Source: Pseudomonas sp. A34-9
GTDB lineage: Bacteria > Pseudomonadota > Gammaproteobacteria > Pseudomonadales > Pseudomonadaceae
DNA: 64,000 nt
Assembly (NCBI RefSeq): GCF_029543085.1
Contig: NZ_CP119967.1
Location: forward strand, 3,560,501-3,624,500
Direction: 5' to 3'
Every line of letters begins with the position of its first letter. The stretch's first letter is position 1. Below, in pieces: positions 25,447 through 34,017 of this stretch. Under the pieces are notes generated by a model, which saw nothing but the letters and a program-made list of their open reading frames with translations, ran no database searches and was not told the DNA's origin. Position numbers and translations under genes: made by a program.

Positions 25447-26340
25447 TTACTGCGCGGCCAGTCGCCGGGCCTTCAGGCCCCAGCCCTGTTGCATGCCGGC
25501 CGCCGCCAACAGGATCGCCGCGACGCCCACCCATTGCAGGATTTCCAGGCGATGACCGAAGGCGAACCAGTCGACGAAAATCGCCGCAATCGGGTAGATG
25601 AATGACAGTGCCCCGGTCAACGCGGTCGGCAGTTTCTGAATCGCGCCGTACAACAACACGTACATCAATCCGGTGTGGACGATGCCCAGTGTGACCAGAC
25701 TGGCCCAGGCGCTGGGTGCCTGCGGCAGCGCATCGAAGTGCGCAAACGGCGCCAACAGCAAAATCCCGGTGCATACCTGAATCAGCGCGATCAGATGCGG
25801 CGGCGTACCGCTCAGACGCTTGATGATCAGCGCGGCAATCGCATACAGAAACGCCGCGCCCAACGCCAAAGCAATCCCCAGCAAATAATCGTCACCGCTG
25901 CCGCCCTGCGTGCCATGTGCGCTGACGATTGCCAGCATGCCCATAAACGAAATCGCCAGCCAGAACAGCTTCTGCACGGTGATTTTCTCGCCAAGGAACA
26001 ACGCGGCCAGGCCGACCAGCATGAACGGCTGCACGTTGTAGACCGCTGTGCCGATGGCAATCGAAGCCCGCGAGTACGAGGCGAACAACAGCAGCCAGTT
26101 GCCGACAATCGCCACCCCGCTGAGCACCGCCAGCAAGAACGTCGTTCTGCTCAAAATGCCCGGACGCAGAAAGCCGAACGCCGCGCAGATCAACAGCAAA
26201 GTGCCGGCACCGAACACACAACGCCAGAACACCACGTCCAGCACGGGTTGCCCGGACACCAGCACAAACCAGCCGATCGTCCCGGATATCAGCATGGCGG
26301 CGGTCATTTCAAATGAGCCGCGACGGAGGGTTGTGTCCAT
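25447..26340 (-). CDS. EamA/DMT-family transporter
   Basis: The protein has 297 residues and ten predicted transmembrane helices in two repeated EamA halves (FVLVSGQPVLDVVFWRC in the first, LGAAFLYAIAALIIKRLSGT opening the second). AAGGAG with correct spacing supports the second of two adjacent ATGs. It is a drug/metabolite-type exporter, perhaps of amino acids, given the divergent Lrp-type regulator 150 bases away. The regulatory link is inferred from position. Confidence 0.85.
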   Translation of the reverse strand: MDTTLRRGSFEMTAAMLISGTIGWFVLVSGQPVLDVVFWRCVFGAGTLLLICAAFGFLRPGILSRTTFLLAVLSGVAIVGNWLLLFASYSRASIAIGTAVYNVQPFMLVGLAALFLGEKITVQKLFWLAISFMGMLAIVSAHGTQGGSGDDYLLGIALALGAAFLYAIAALIIKRLSGTPPHLIALIQVCTGILLLAPFAHFDALPQAPSAWASLVTLGIVHTGLMYVLLYGAIQKLPTALTGALSFIYPIAAIFVDWFAFGHRLEILQWVGVAAILLAAAGMQQGWGLKARRLAAQ

Positions 26341-26489
26341 CATCAATCTCCTTAGCGAGTGTCGAAAGCGTGGCAAAAGTATGCCAAGCCGAGACACGCT
26401 CACTCCAGCGCAAAAAGCAGGCTAAACTCGGTTTCTGCCTTTTTTATCGAGGGTGGTTTTCAGTAATCGCCTAATACGGGAGTTGGCTT

Positions 26490-26927
26490 ATGACTGACGA
26501 CATCGACCAGATCCTCATCAGCGCGTTGATGGAGGATTCGCGGCGCTCACTCAAGGCGCTGGCACAAATCAGCGGCCTGTCCTCTCCCAGTGTCGCCGAA
26601 CGTTTGCGACGGCTGGAAGAGCGTGGCGTCCTCACGGGCTATACCGTCGAGATCGACCCCAAGTGCTTCGGCTATCAATTGCAGGCCATCGTCCGGGTAC
26701 GTCCGCTGCCGGGACAGTTGCAGGAAGTGGAGCGGCAGATTCTGTCGATCCCGGAATTCACCGAGTGCGACAAGGTCACCGGGGAGGACTGCTTTATCGC
26801 CCGCCTGCACGTGCGCTCGATGGAGCAACTGGACACCCTGCTCGACCGTCTCAATACGTTGGCCGAAACCAATACGGCGATCGTCAAGAAAACCCCGGTC
26901 AAGCGCCGTTTGCCGCCGATGGCTTGA
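26490..26927 (+). CDS. Lrp/AsnC-family transcriptional regulator
   Basis: The protein has 145 residues. The N-terminal helix-turn-helix is ISALMEDSRRSLKALAQISG with LSSPSVAERLRRLEERGVL, followed by the RAM/AsnC ligand domain (about 65-140, LQAIVRVRPLPGQLQEVE). It is divergent from the EamA transporter and probably senses an amino acid to control it. GGGAG lies about eight bases before the ATG. Confidence 0.9.
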   Translation: MTDDIDQILISALMEDSRRSLKALAQISGLSSPSVAERLRRLEERGVLTGYTVEIDPKCFGYQLQAIVRVRPLPGQLQEVERQILSIPEFTECDKVTGEDCFIARLHVRSMEQLDTLLDRLNTLAETNTAIVKKTPVKRRLPPMA

Positions 26928-26983
26928 ATGCGTTTTTATGACGTTCAGCGTAGATTGAAGGTTTCCGGCGAAGGATTGGCGGT

Positions 26984-27301
26984 ATGAGAATTCAGGCAAT
27001 GATGTTGACGGCGGTGATGCTTGGCGGGTGCGGGACGGTGCAGACCGTCGCGCGTAGCGATCAGGTGGCCGTGGACGATTTGAAAAAGAACAAATCCTAT
27101 TGCGGGGCTGTGCCCCGGATCTACAGCGGCGTGATGTACGATTTCTGTAATCTGCATGCGCCAATTGGCCAAGGCAACGCCTACAACAATGCGCTTCCTG
27201 GCTGGGCAATTGATGCCGTGGCATCAGGGGTACTCGACACGTTGCTGCTGCCCTACACGATTTATAAGCAACAGACCGATGGCAGCATCGTCATCAACTG
27301 A
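26984..27301 (+). CDS. YceK/YidQ-family lipoprotein
   Basis: The protein has 105 residues. A lipoprotein signal ends LGGC at Cys16. The conserved family features CGAVPRIYSGVMYDFCNLHA and ALPGWAIDAVASGVLDTLLLPYTIY match small YceK/YidQ proteins. It is expected in the outer membrane. Role is unknown. Confidence 0.85.
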   Translation: MRIQAMMLTAVMLGGCGTVQTVARSDQVAVDDLKKNKSYCGAVPRIYSGVMYDFCNLHAPIGQGNAYNNALPGWAIDAVASGVLDTLLLPYTIYKQQTDGSIVIN

Positions 27302-27306
27302 TTGAA

Positions 27307-27336
27307 AGCCTCCGGACACCAAGGCATCCGGAGGCT
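27307..27336. terminator. Intrinsic-type hairpin between convergent genes
   Basis: AGCCTCCGGA pairs with TCCGGAGGCT around a ten-base loop. It lies between the convergent YceK-like and heme-protein genes. There is no long T-run on either side, so termination is probable but unproven. Confidence 0.55.
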
Positions 27337-27344
27337 GCTGCGGT

Positions 27345-28697
27345 TTACTCGAGCAGTTGTTGCAGGCTTGGGTCACGGATCACTTTCTGCTGCGGCTGCG
27401 ACGTATCATCGCCGGCCTTGAGCATCTTCAACTTCAGGTTCTGCACTTTCGCGCAAGCATTCTTGCCGTCAGCGTAGATCCCGCTCATGTCGCACTTCCA
27501 CTCGTAGTAATTAATCAGCCCACCCGACAGTTGCAGGCTGTAGTCGGTGCTCTTGGTACCGGGCGTGAACGGATGGCCGGCGGGAATATTCTGGAACCAC
27601 TTCATCCATTCCGGCGTGCCCGGCTTCGGCGCGTTCGCCTGGAATGTCGGGTTCATGATCGCCACTTGCGGGCTCTCGGCGGTGGCGTGGCAGCTCAGGC
27701 AGGAACTGTTGGGGTTGTCCACCGGACCATTGAGGCGACCGTTCCAGCCCAGGTGAGTCGGTGGCAGCTCCTTGGTATTGGCGTTGATGGCCGTCTGTTG
27801 CAGCGCCGTGTTGATCTTGGTGACGGTCGGCTGCGGGTTGGTGAAATCATTGCCGGTTTCCTTCGGATCGTTGCCCCACATGATCCCCACCGGCACCAGG
27901 TTGTCCCAACCGGGTTTACCGGTTTTCTCGCCGTTGTACTGGAACGTACCGAAAATCCAGCCGGTATCGCTCATGCGCGTATCGCGCACGGCGATGTCCA
28001 TCTGGATCAGGGCGACGTCTTTGACCTTGCGATTGGCTGAGGTGAAAGTTTCGGTGATATAGCCTTTCCACAGAACCGGATTGACCAGGAACGGCACGGT
28101 GCTGCGATCAATATCGGCGAACAGCGCTTTGCACACGACGGTGCCGTTGGGGAAGCTCTTGGGCTGGGAGGTAAAGCTCGGGTCCGGGTTGTTCGGATCT
28201 TTCCAGACCTCGCCGATGGTGTAGGCACCGATGTCGTTGTAAATGCCTACCGCATACGTCTGGCCGGTGGCTGTTTGCGTCGAGGCCAGTTGCTTGACCT
28301 GAATCTGCGCTTCCTTGGTCAGACCGTGAATACCTTCGCGCCCCAATGGCCCGTAATGCTGCCACGGCATGTGATACCACTGGCGCACCTTGTTCTTCTG
28401 CACATTCCAGTCAACCTCGACGTTGCCTTCAAGGCAATAGTCCTTCACGTCCTCCAGATAGCCGCGCCAGGTTTCAAAGTCGTTGTTCGGCTTGGTCGGC
28501 AACTTCTTGAAGAATTCAGGCAGCGGCACTTGAGGCGGCGTGACCGGGTAACTCTGGCTGAGTTGAAACAACGGGCCAGAATACTGACTGGAAGGCGGTT
28601 GGTAACCGAAGTCGGGATAGACACCGGCAATTGTCGAAGCGCTGAACAGCGCGGTCGTCACGGCCAGTGCCGCCAGTTTTCCTTGGGGCTGGTTCAT
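27345..28697 (-). CDS. Exported mono-heme c-type protein of unknown function
   Basis: The protein has 450 residues. AAGGAG eight bases upstream supports MNQPQGKLAALAVTT. A signal peptide spans residues 1-24. One heme c motif, CLSCH, lies at about residue 333, preceded by a large domain rich in aromatic and Pro residues with no family I can name (DFETWRGYLEDVKDYCLEGN, GWIFGTFQYNGEKTGKPGW). Two further cysteines near the C-terminus (CDMSGIYADGKNAC) could form a disulfide. It is a single gene. A periplasmic redox function is inferred from the heme site. Confidence 0.7.
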   Translation of the reverse strand: MNQPQGKLAALAVTTALFSASTIAGVYPDFGYQPPSSQYSGPLFQLSQSYPVTPPQVPLPEFFKKLPTKPNNDFETWRGYLEDVKDYCLEGNVEVDWNVQKNKVRQWYHMPWQHYGPLGREGIHGLTKEAQIQVKQLASTQTATGQTYAVGIYNDIGAYTIGEVWKDPNNPDPSFTSQPKSFPNGTVVCKALFADIDRSTVPFLVNPVLWKGYITETFTSANRKVKDVALIQMDIAVRDTRMSDTGWIFGTFQYNGEKTGKPGWDNLVPVGIMWGNDPKETGNDFTNPQPTVTKINTALQQTAINANTKELPPTHLGWNGRLNGPVDNPNSSCLSCHATAESPQVAIMNPTFQANAPKPGTPEWMKWFQNIPAGHPFTPGTKSTDYSLQLSGGLINYYEWKCDMSGIYADGKNACAKVQNLKLKMLKAGDDTSQPQQKVIRDPSLQQLLE

Positions 28698-29080
28698 CGA
28701 TGATCTCCTTGTCTTGGGACAACGCCTGTTCTGGCTCGGGACATGCCCGCCCAGCAGGGCCTCCATTATTTTTGTTGATATCAGTTTCCCGGTTCGATAG
28801 CCGGGCGGCGGTCACGATTGAGTGGTTTTTTGGATCAGGCACCTCCAGTTCCATTGGACGAACGAACACAATCAAACCCGGCCGCAAGGCCTGGCGATCA
28901 CATGCAACGATAGGGAAACGTCAAGGGCGCACGGGTGACGCGAGGGATTCTGCATACCGACTCCTGTCGATCAGACGGGCTGTTCTTCCTTGTTCTTAGG
29001 TGTAGGCCATTTCCAAAAAGGTGCCATTATTTTCAGATCATTTTATGGGTAAAAGGCCACTACCCTTTTTCACAGGCGAC
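28698..29080. other. Intergenic region without a supported gene
   Basis: This is the stretch of 383 bases between the heme protein start and the BI-1 gene terminator. It contains the heme protein's leader with its Shine-Dalgarno. I find no ORF with a ribosome site, no tRNA and no clear riboswitch fold. Base composition becomes AT-richer towards 29080. Confidence 0.5.
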
Positions 29081-29106
29081 AAAAAACCCGCCGAAGCGGG
29101 TTTTTT
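29081..29106 (-). terminator. Rho-independent terminator of the BI-1 family gene
   Basis: AAAAAACCCGC and GCGGGTTTTTT form an 11-bp stem around CGAA, giving T-runs on both strands. It lies 20 bases past the stop of the minus-strand BI-1/YccA gene. Confidence 0.9.
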
Positions 29107-29125
29107 GTTTAAACGGCGGCTGTGA

Positions 29126-29797
29126 TCAGTCGTCGCGGCTCATGATGCCGAAGATCTGCAACAAGCTGATGAACAGGTTGTAGATCGATACATACAGGCT
29201 GATGGTCGCCATGATGTAGTTACGCTCGCCGCCATGAATGATGGCACTGGTCTGGAACAGAATGCACACCGACGAGAACAGCACGAAACCTGCGCTGATC
29301 GCCAGTTGCAGGCCGCTGATCTGGAAGAAGAAGCTCGCCAGCGTTGCACCCAGCAACACGAAGAAACCGGCGGTGATAAAGCCACCGAGGAAGCTCATGT
29401 CCTTGCGGGTGATCAGCACGTAGGCCGACAGACCACCGAACACCAGTGCAGTCATCGCAAACGCGGAGCTGACCACTTCAGCGCCGCCCTGCATGCCCAG
29501 GTAACGGTTGAGGATCGGGCCGAGCAGGAAACCCATGAAACCGGTCAGCGCGAACGCAGACACCAGGCCCCACGCGGAATCACGGAGTTTGTTGGTGAGG
29601 AAGAACAACCCGTAGAAGCCGATCAGCACCACGAAAATGTTCGGGTAGCCAACACGCATCTGCTGAGCCACGAAAGCCATCACACCACTGAATGCGAGGG
29701 TGAGAGCGAGTAAACCATATGTGTTGCGCAGGACGCGGCTAACCTCTAGCTGCTCAGCCTGCACGCCGTTATTAACTGCGTAATCCTGTTCGCGCAT
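29126..29797 (-). CDS. yccA: Bax inhibitor-1/YccA family membrane protein
   Basis: The protein has 223 residues with seven transmembrane helices starting at about 27 (YGLLALTLAFSGVMAFVAQQ). The family hallmark near the C-terminus, INLF/YNLFISLLQIFGI, is present as SIYNLFISLLQIFGIMS. YccA in E. coli modulates the FtsH protease in the inner membrane, so a similar role is likely. It is a single gene with a strong terminator, followed upstream by the tRNA-Ser region. Confidence 0.9.
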   Translation of the reverse strand: MREQDYAVNNGVQAEQLEVSRVLRNTYGLLALTLAFSGVMAFVAQQMRVGYPNIFVVLIGFYGLFFLTNKLRDSAWGLVSAFALTGFMGFLLGPILNRYLGMQGGAEVVSSAFAMTALVFGGLSAYVLITRKDMSFLGGFITAGFFVLLGATLASFFFQISGLQLAISAGFVLFSSVCILFQTSAIIHGGERNYIMATISLYVSIYNLFISLLQIFGIMSRDD

Positions 29798-29919
29798 GGC
29801 GACACTCCTGTTGGTTTGAAACGTTCAGTCGCAAAGATCATAACAGACGCTCTGTAACAAGCCATGCAGAGAGTTTGACAGTGTGTTTCATTCAGGTATT
29901 ATGGCGCCCGCAACGCAAC

Positions 29920-30007
29920 GGAGGTGTGGCCGAGTGGTTTAAGGCAACGGTCTTGAAAACCGTCGACTGTAACAGGTCCATGAGTTCGAATCCCATCGCC
30001 TCCGCCA
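29920..30007 (+). tRNA. tRNA-Ser (anticodon TGA)
   Basis: This is an 88-nt tRNA with encoded CCA. The acceptor stem is GGAGGTG / CGCCTCC with one G-T pair. The anticodon loop CTTGAAA carries TGA, with anticodon stem ACGGT/ACCGT. There is an extended variable arm typical of tRNA-Ser and a T-loop GTTCGAATC. Its 3' portion is repeated at 43706 and 51974, so it is the chromosomal attachment site of the islands to its right. Confidence 0.95.
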
Positions 30008-30008
30008 T
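29948..30008 (+). repeat. att copy 1 (tRNA-Ser 3' end, attL of island 1)
   Basis: These 61 bases, starting CGGTCTTGAAAACCG and ending GCCTCCGCCAT, are identical to 43706-43766. Copy 1 diverges for about nine bases after this point and then regains the shared terminator sequence. Integration here keeps the tRNA gene intact. Confidence 0.92.
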
Positions 30009-30020
30009 ATTTGTACTGAC

Positions 30021-30044
30021 AAAGCCCTGATTATTCAGGGCTTT
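30021..30044 (+). terminator. Terminator of tRNA-Ser, also copied at the other att sites
   Basis: AAAGCCCTGA and TCAGGGCTTT form a ten-bp stem around TTAT, followed by a T-rich stretch. The same hairpin recurs at 43779-43802 and at about 52042-52066. Confidence 0.9.
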
Positions 30045-30207
30045 GTCGTTTCTGGGATCTGAGATTTTTGCGGCTTTTTCCGAAGCGTTACAAAACTTTT
30101 TGCAACGCGTTACAAAACTCCCCCCTCTCCGGCGTCCTGCCGATCGCTAAAAAACTCTTCATGTAACACGGTGCTACGCTGGTTCTTTGGCTACCAAGGA
30201 AACCAAA

Positions 30208-30417
30208 ATGCCCAACTCAGACCTGCCCCCTTCCCTGCTCTTCAAGATCAACGAAAACCAACTCGCCCTCGAAGCCGCCATCATGGAGCTATCGAATTGG
30301 GTTGAGCAGCGAGGGTCGGCCGATGTCGCCGAGAACGTCCGGGGCGCCCTTTGGGCAATCGACAAGAACGAGGAATTCATCAAGATGACGCTTGCGGTTT
30401 TGATGACACCCGAATGA
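30208..30417 (+). CDS. Small hypothetical protein (69 aa)
   Basis: AAGGA seven bases upstream of the ATG supports MPNSDLPPSL as start, rather than a TTG seven codons earlier. It is acidic, helical and soluble (LLFKINENQLALEAAIMELS, then VENVRGALWAIDKNEEF-like sequence). It is the first gene after attL. I recognise no domain. Similar short proteins are common in Pseudomonas accessory DNA. Confidence 0.6.
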   Translation: MPNSDLPPSLLFKINENQLALEAAIMELSNWVEQRGSADVAENVRGALWAIDKNEEFIKMTLAVLMTPE

Positions 30418-30481
30418 CCGCTATCGGCCAAAAGCGGACGATTCTGACGTCTCATGGAAAACCGGCAAGGAGAAAGGGCCA

Positions 30482-30667
30482 ATGGACTTCATTATCGATT
30501 TGATAGCTCATCGAATTGGCGTGTTTGTGTTGGGCTTGCTGAGTGGCGGCCGTTTCAAGGGTGAGAGTGGTTTTGCCTGGGGCTGGGCAGTTGTCGTCGG
30601 TGGACTGATTCTGCTATCTCCATTCGCAGCATTCATAGCTGTGCTCATCTATACCAGTGGCCCGTGA
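30482..30667 (+). CDS. Small membrane protein (61 aa), copy 1
   Basis: The peptide has two hydrophobic segments (about 5-21 and 33-56), separated by a basic, Gly-rich turn (SGGRFKGESG). AAGGAG eight to ten bases upstream of the ATG supports translation. An identical protein is encoded at 47258-47443. Its role is unknown. In both arms it is convergent with the VOC gene. Confidence 0.65.
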   Translation: MDFIIDLIAHRIGVFVLGLLSGGRFKGESGFAWGWAVVVGGLILLSPFAAFIAVLIYTSGP

Positions 30668-30781
30668 GTTAATGTTTGTAATGTTCAGAAACTGCATTTC
30701 TCAAACGGTAGCTCTTGGCCGGTCGCTGCCTCAGCGACCGGCTAAAAACGACCCTAAACGGACGATCGCCTTAGCCTGAGT

Positions 30782-31213
30782 TCAAATTGAACAAACCGGG
30801 CGCTCTCCCAAACGCTCTACCAACCTTACGAGATAGCCATCGGGATCCTGGACGATGAATTCGCGCTGACCGACTTCTACATTGTTAGCCCGATACCAGG
30901 TGTCTTTGCATTCTCGATAGAGTGGAAATCCAGCCAGACCAAGTTTTTGGATGATCGGGCCGACAGCCACAACGTCAATCTGGAGGTTGATTCCTCTTCC
31001 AAACGGCTTGGTCAGGTGGGCAGTTAGCCATTGGCCTGCGTCCGGGTCAGCCTGCTCAAGCATTACTTGCGCACCGTTCAAGTCGAGGTAAGCGAATCCG
31101 TCTTCTGGCCGTTGATAAGCCACTTCAAGTCCCAGGCAAGAAACCCAAAAGGCCAAACTGCTATCCAGGTCAGTGACCATTAACTCTGGAACCAGTTTGC
31201 TACGTTCGAACAT
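30782..31213 (-). CDS. VOC-family bleomycin-resistance-like protein, copy 1
   Basis: The protein has 143 residues with the glyoxalase/bleomycin-resistance fold: ELMVTDLDSSLAFWVSCLGL at the start, QVMLEQADPDAGQW, and the terminal strand EFIVQDPDGYLVRLVERLGE. Proteins of this type bind and sequester bleomycin-like drugs or act on small molecules. The DNA-level identity of copies 1 and 2 shows recent duplication. A third, decayed fragment is at 47601-47715. Confidence 0.8.
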   Translation of the reverse strand: MFERSKLVPELMVTDLDSSLAFWVSCLGLEVAYQRPEDGFAYLDLNGAQVMLEQADPDAGQWLTAHLTKPFGRGINLQIDVVAVGPIIQKLGLAGFPLYRECKDTWYRANNVEVGQREFIVQDPDGYLVRLVERLGERPVCSI

Positions 31214-31480
31214 GAGATGACTTCCATTTCAATCGGCTCAATCGCCGGGGGTGAGCAGTGTAAAAATCTGATTCGCGAAATCAGGCTGTGCTCTTCTGGC
31301 ACGGCGCCATGGGAGAAGGTGGCGAGCATCATGATGCACGGTCGGCTGAGTATTATCGAGTCGAGTTGAATGGCGGCTTATGGCCGGTTACGACCGTTTA
31401 CAGATGCCAGTTAATGGTCGATAGCCGACTTCAATCGCAGCTCGTCGCTTCTTGCTCGCTCTACGGCCGGACCTCGATTA

Positions 31481-31496
31481 CTGTACATACATACAG
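31481..31496 (+). promoter_or_regulatory. LexA (SOS) box
   Basis: CTGTACATACATACAG fits the gamma-proteobacterial LexA consensus CTGT-N8-ACAG perfectly and is a near-palindrome. It lies 25 bases upstream of the ATG of the next gene, a good place to overlap its promoter. It predicts DNA-damage induction of that gene. Confidence 0.8.
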
Positions 31497-31520
31497 CTTT
31501 TGTACAGTGAACCCGTTTTC

Positions 31521-31970
31521 ATGAATTTCGACCAGGCCAAATCTCTGAGGCTCCAGCAATGGCGCGCAACTCTCGATGACCAAGACTTCCGCATGCAAAA
31601 CCCCGAGGGACATCGGGAAACGCTCCGCGAGATGGCGTCTGCGCTGTGCTCTGAGGGATTGATCAATCAGCTCGAGCAGTTCGAACTGAACGAGATGGCG
31701 GACGCTGCCTACTGGCACGCCGTTGAGGAGTTGCAGGACTCATCTGGCCAGTACCGCGGAGCGTCGACCTATGGCGTCGTGCAGGTCGACACCGGAAGCC
31801 TTCTGGCCATTGCACAGGGGCTGCTGTTCAAGAAATTGAACAGGCATGAAAACGCCTACAGCCCAATAGAACCGGGGGGGGACCCCACTAAAAACCACTG
31901 TTTGGATCATGCGAACTCTGTCGCTGAAAACCCGGCATTCCTTGTCAACCTGTCAACCGCTGTCAACTAA
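31521..31970 (+). CDS. SOS-controlled hypothetical protein (149 aa)
   Basis: The protein is soluble, acidic and mostly helical in its first 90 residues (FDQAKSLRLQQWRATLDDQD, then LCSEGLINQLEQFELNEMAD). No enzymatic motif is evident. A perfect LexA box lies directly upstream, so it should be induced by DNA damage, when prophages also switch. Function is unknown. The C-terminal 40 residues look less ordered and may be altered relative to homologues. Confidence 0.65.
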   Translation: MNFDQAKSLRLQQWRATLDDQDFRMQNPEGHRETLREMASALCSEGLINQLEQFELNEMADAAYWHAVEELQDSSGQYRGASTYGVVQVDTGSLLAIAQGLLFKKLNRHENAYSPIEPGGDPTKNHCLDHANSVAENPAFLVNLSTAVN

Positions 31971-32157
31971 CTTTCCAACCCTGTGGCTAACGCTTTCCCG
32001 CGGGTTTCCGACCCCGTACCCTTCGGATAACCCCAGGGTCCCCGGCGATGTCAGCTCCAGGTTGGGTCTCACCTTTGACCCACAACTCCTTCCCGTCATC
32101 GCCTATCACGCGGACCTGCATTGGCCGATCTCCTTGGAGTATTTGATTGTCAGCGAC

Positions 32158-32478
32158 CTACTCATCGACTTGAATACCTGCCTTCTTTGCCAAGAACCGG
32201 GTGTACAAACCGCCGGCTACATCGGCACCAATCACCGCAATGACAATGCCCAGTCCGGCGGCGAGGTACAGGTTGTTCCAGAGCGCCATTGCGAGCAGCA
32301 GCGTGGCCATACCCAGTAGACCGGATGCGAGAAACCGCAAAGCTACCCGTTGCAGGATCTGCCGGAGACCAAGGTCACTACCTGACGCCCTCAGCATTTC
32401 CCCCGACAGGCCCGCCATGCTCAGTAAGATCAAAAGCCAAAGGGGCACATCCGCGAGAGCTTGTTGCTCCGTGCTCAT
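32158..32478 (-). CDS. Phage holin, LydA-like
   Basis: The protein has 106 residues with three hydrophobic segments (about 12-30, 46-66 and 70-92) and a short charged tail. The pattern PLWLLILLSMAGLSGEMLRA followed by GADVAGGLYTRF is what I know from LydA-type holins of Pseudomonas phages. Holins permeabilise the inner membrane at lysis. No endolysin gene is adjacent, which fits a decayed lysis module. Confidence 0.75.
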   Translation of the reverse strand: MSTEQQALADVPLWLLILLSMAGLSGEMLRASGSDLGLRQILQRVALRFLASGLLGMATLLLAMALWNNLYLAAGLGIVIAVIGADVAGGLYTRFLAKKAGIQVDE

Positions 32479-32558
32479 CTGTAGTCCTCAAATAGGTTCG
32501 GCCTCCATGTCACTGTCATCCGCGCAGAGCAAAGAGGCAGGCATGGGGCCGAAAACGA

Positions 32559-32582
32559 AAAAGCCCCGCTCAATGGCGGGGC
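32559..32582 (-). terminator. Rho-independent terminator, minus strand
   Basis: AAGCCCCGC and GCGGGGCTT form a nine-bp stem around a six-base loop. On the minus strand it is followed by TTTTCGTTTT. It probably ends the transcript of the 32765-33832 gene. Confidence 0.7.
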
Positions 32583-32764
32583 TTGTAATGGGTACAAAAA
32601 ATCGACTCATTGGTCGTTTTTTTGAAAGTGTCTCGCTGCGTTCACAGCAGTCCACGTTGCTATAAAAACACATCGTTTCCGCGCGGAAAAGCCATTTTCA
32701 TCCTTGCCCAATGCTGGAGAAATATTCAATGTTAGTCATAGCTTAATGATAAAGTCATTAAATC

Positions 32765-33832
32765 TTATTTATTATTTCTCTCAAACATTTTGGGGATTGT
32801 TCTCACAATATTTCGCGTCAACTCGGAGTCCGACTTAGCCTTTTCCAGTTCTACTGTTGTCTGCCCCTTCTCTAGTACGAAATTCCGCTCGGTTCTAGAA
32901 AGAGCCTCAATAGCTGTTTTCAACGCTGCTTGATTTTTAGTTACATACGCAAATTCAATGGCCGCCAATTTAGACTCAACGTTAGTCAGCTCATTCTGAA
33001 AGTACTTAATTTCGGAAAGGCCATTTCTATATAAGCGCAAAAAGAAATAGGCAAACACCTCAACAAATAGCACCAATAAGACACGAGGCACTATAGGCAA
33101 GATCAAATTTTTTAGAAACTTTGAGTTCGACTCAGCACCTTCTGAAGCTAAAGCCTTCAATAACTCAGAAGCATCCACCATGGAAACTGTAGACCATAGC
33201 AACCACAATCCACCGGCAGTAATTGCCATTCCAAGAAGAAGATTAGTGTTGGATCGCAAGCGCAAGTCAGATATCTCTCGTTTTAAGCGCTCTATACTGC
33301 CCCTAGACGATAACGTTAAGCGCTCAAGACCTAAATTATCTTTAAGCCCCTGCTCAAATCGGCTCGCCTCCCTTTCGAAAACCTCTTTCATGGCGTCAGA
33401 ACTAGCAAAGGAAATGGCGCCCTCAACCACTTTCTCTCTTTCAGCATCGGTCAAGACTCTAGCCGATTCTGCATCCCCCAGCTTTTTATCCAACAGATCA
33501 AATCTTTCCGCAACTTCACGACTGCGACGCTCAAGCACCTCAAACATCTTGCTCGCTTTAGTGAGCGACGCGTCGCTTAGCGATGCAATAGAATGATCAG
33601 AGCTAACCCTAGTTCCACCTGACTGCAAATAAACGAAGGAGAACGCCAAACCAGAAGTTATTAAAAGAGCGACCGGCAAACCACTACCATAAGTATCTAT
33701 ACCCGTGAGTATATAAAACTGCTTATTGAAAATCTCGGAGAAGAACAGCAAAAAAGCAACTATACCATTTAGCACACCAACCATAAATACCATGCGCTTT
33801 ATTGTATTAGCATCAGAAATCCTTAACTTCAT
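32765..33832 (-). CDS. Membrane/coiled-coil cargo protein of unknown function (355 aa)
   Basis: I do not recognise the family. There are two N-terminal transmembrane helices (about 14-32 and 48-68), a long coiled coil (about 80-185, RRSREVAERFDLLDKKLGDA), two more membrane helices (about 193-212 and 240-262), and a second coiled-coil tail ending MFERNNK. Its DNA is clearly AT-richer than the phage genes around it and runs against them. The second of two ATGs (MKLRISDANT) has better spacing from a G-run. A membrane effector of a defence system is a reasonable guess, not a demonstrated role. Confidence 0.65.
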   Translation of the reverse strand: MKLRISDANTIKRMVFMVGVLNGIVAFLLFFSEIFNKQFYILTGIDTYGSGLPVALLITSGLAFSFVYLQSGGTRVSSDHSIASLSDASLTKASKMFEVLERRSREVAERFDLLDKKLGDAESARVLTDAEREKVVEGAISFASSDAMKEVFEREASRFEQGLKDNLGLERLTLSSRGSIERLKREISDLRLRSNTNLLLGMAITAGGLWLLWSTVSMVDASELLKALASEGAESNSKFLKNLILPIVPRVLLVLFVEVFAYFFLRLYRNGLSEIKYFQNELTNVESKLAAIEFAYVTKNQAALKTAIEALSRTERNFVLEKGQTTVELEKAKSDSELTRNIVRTIPKMFERNNK

Positions 33833-34017
33833 ACCCATCCACCCCCCAAAAAACCAGATAGTTATTTAACAAATAGAAGCAGCCATGACGCGAGCAACAA
33901 CATTACTACGCAATCACACTGCAATAAGGGGGAATTGATAATTCTTCCATGTTTTTGGAAAGCTCCCTATCTCTTTAGGTGTGAATTTTGTTGGAAAAAG
34001 CGACGGTGTCAAGCTAT

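Larger units (their letters stand above)
30423..31386. repeat. Left arm of a 964-bp inverted repeat
   Basis: Coordinates map onto 46539-47502 in inverse orientation (positions sum to 77925). The arms contain identical copies of a 61-aa membrane protein gene and a 143-aa VOC gene. Near-perfect identity stops at 31386/46539. Only scattered mismatches are visible at the outer end. Confidence 0.92.

Noticed and set aside
32488..32673. Minus-strand open frame of 61 codons between the holin and the membrane/coiled-coil gene
   Set aside because: It runs through a rho-independent hairpin and lacks a clear ribosome site. It is probably a by-product of the terminator sequence.
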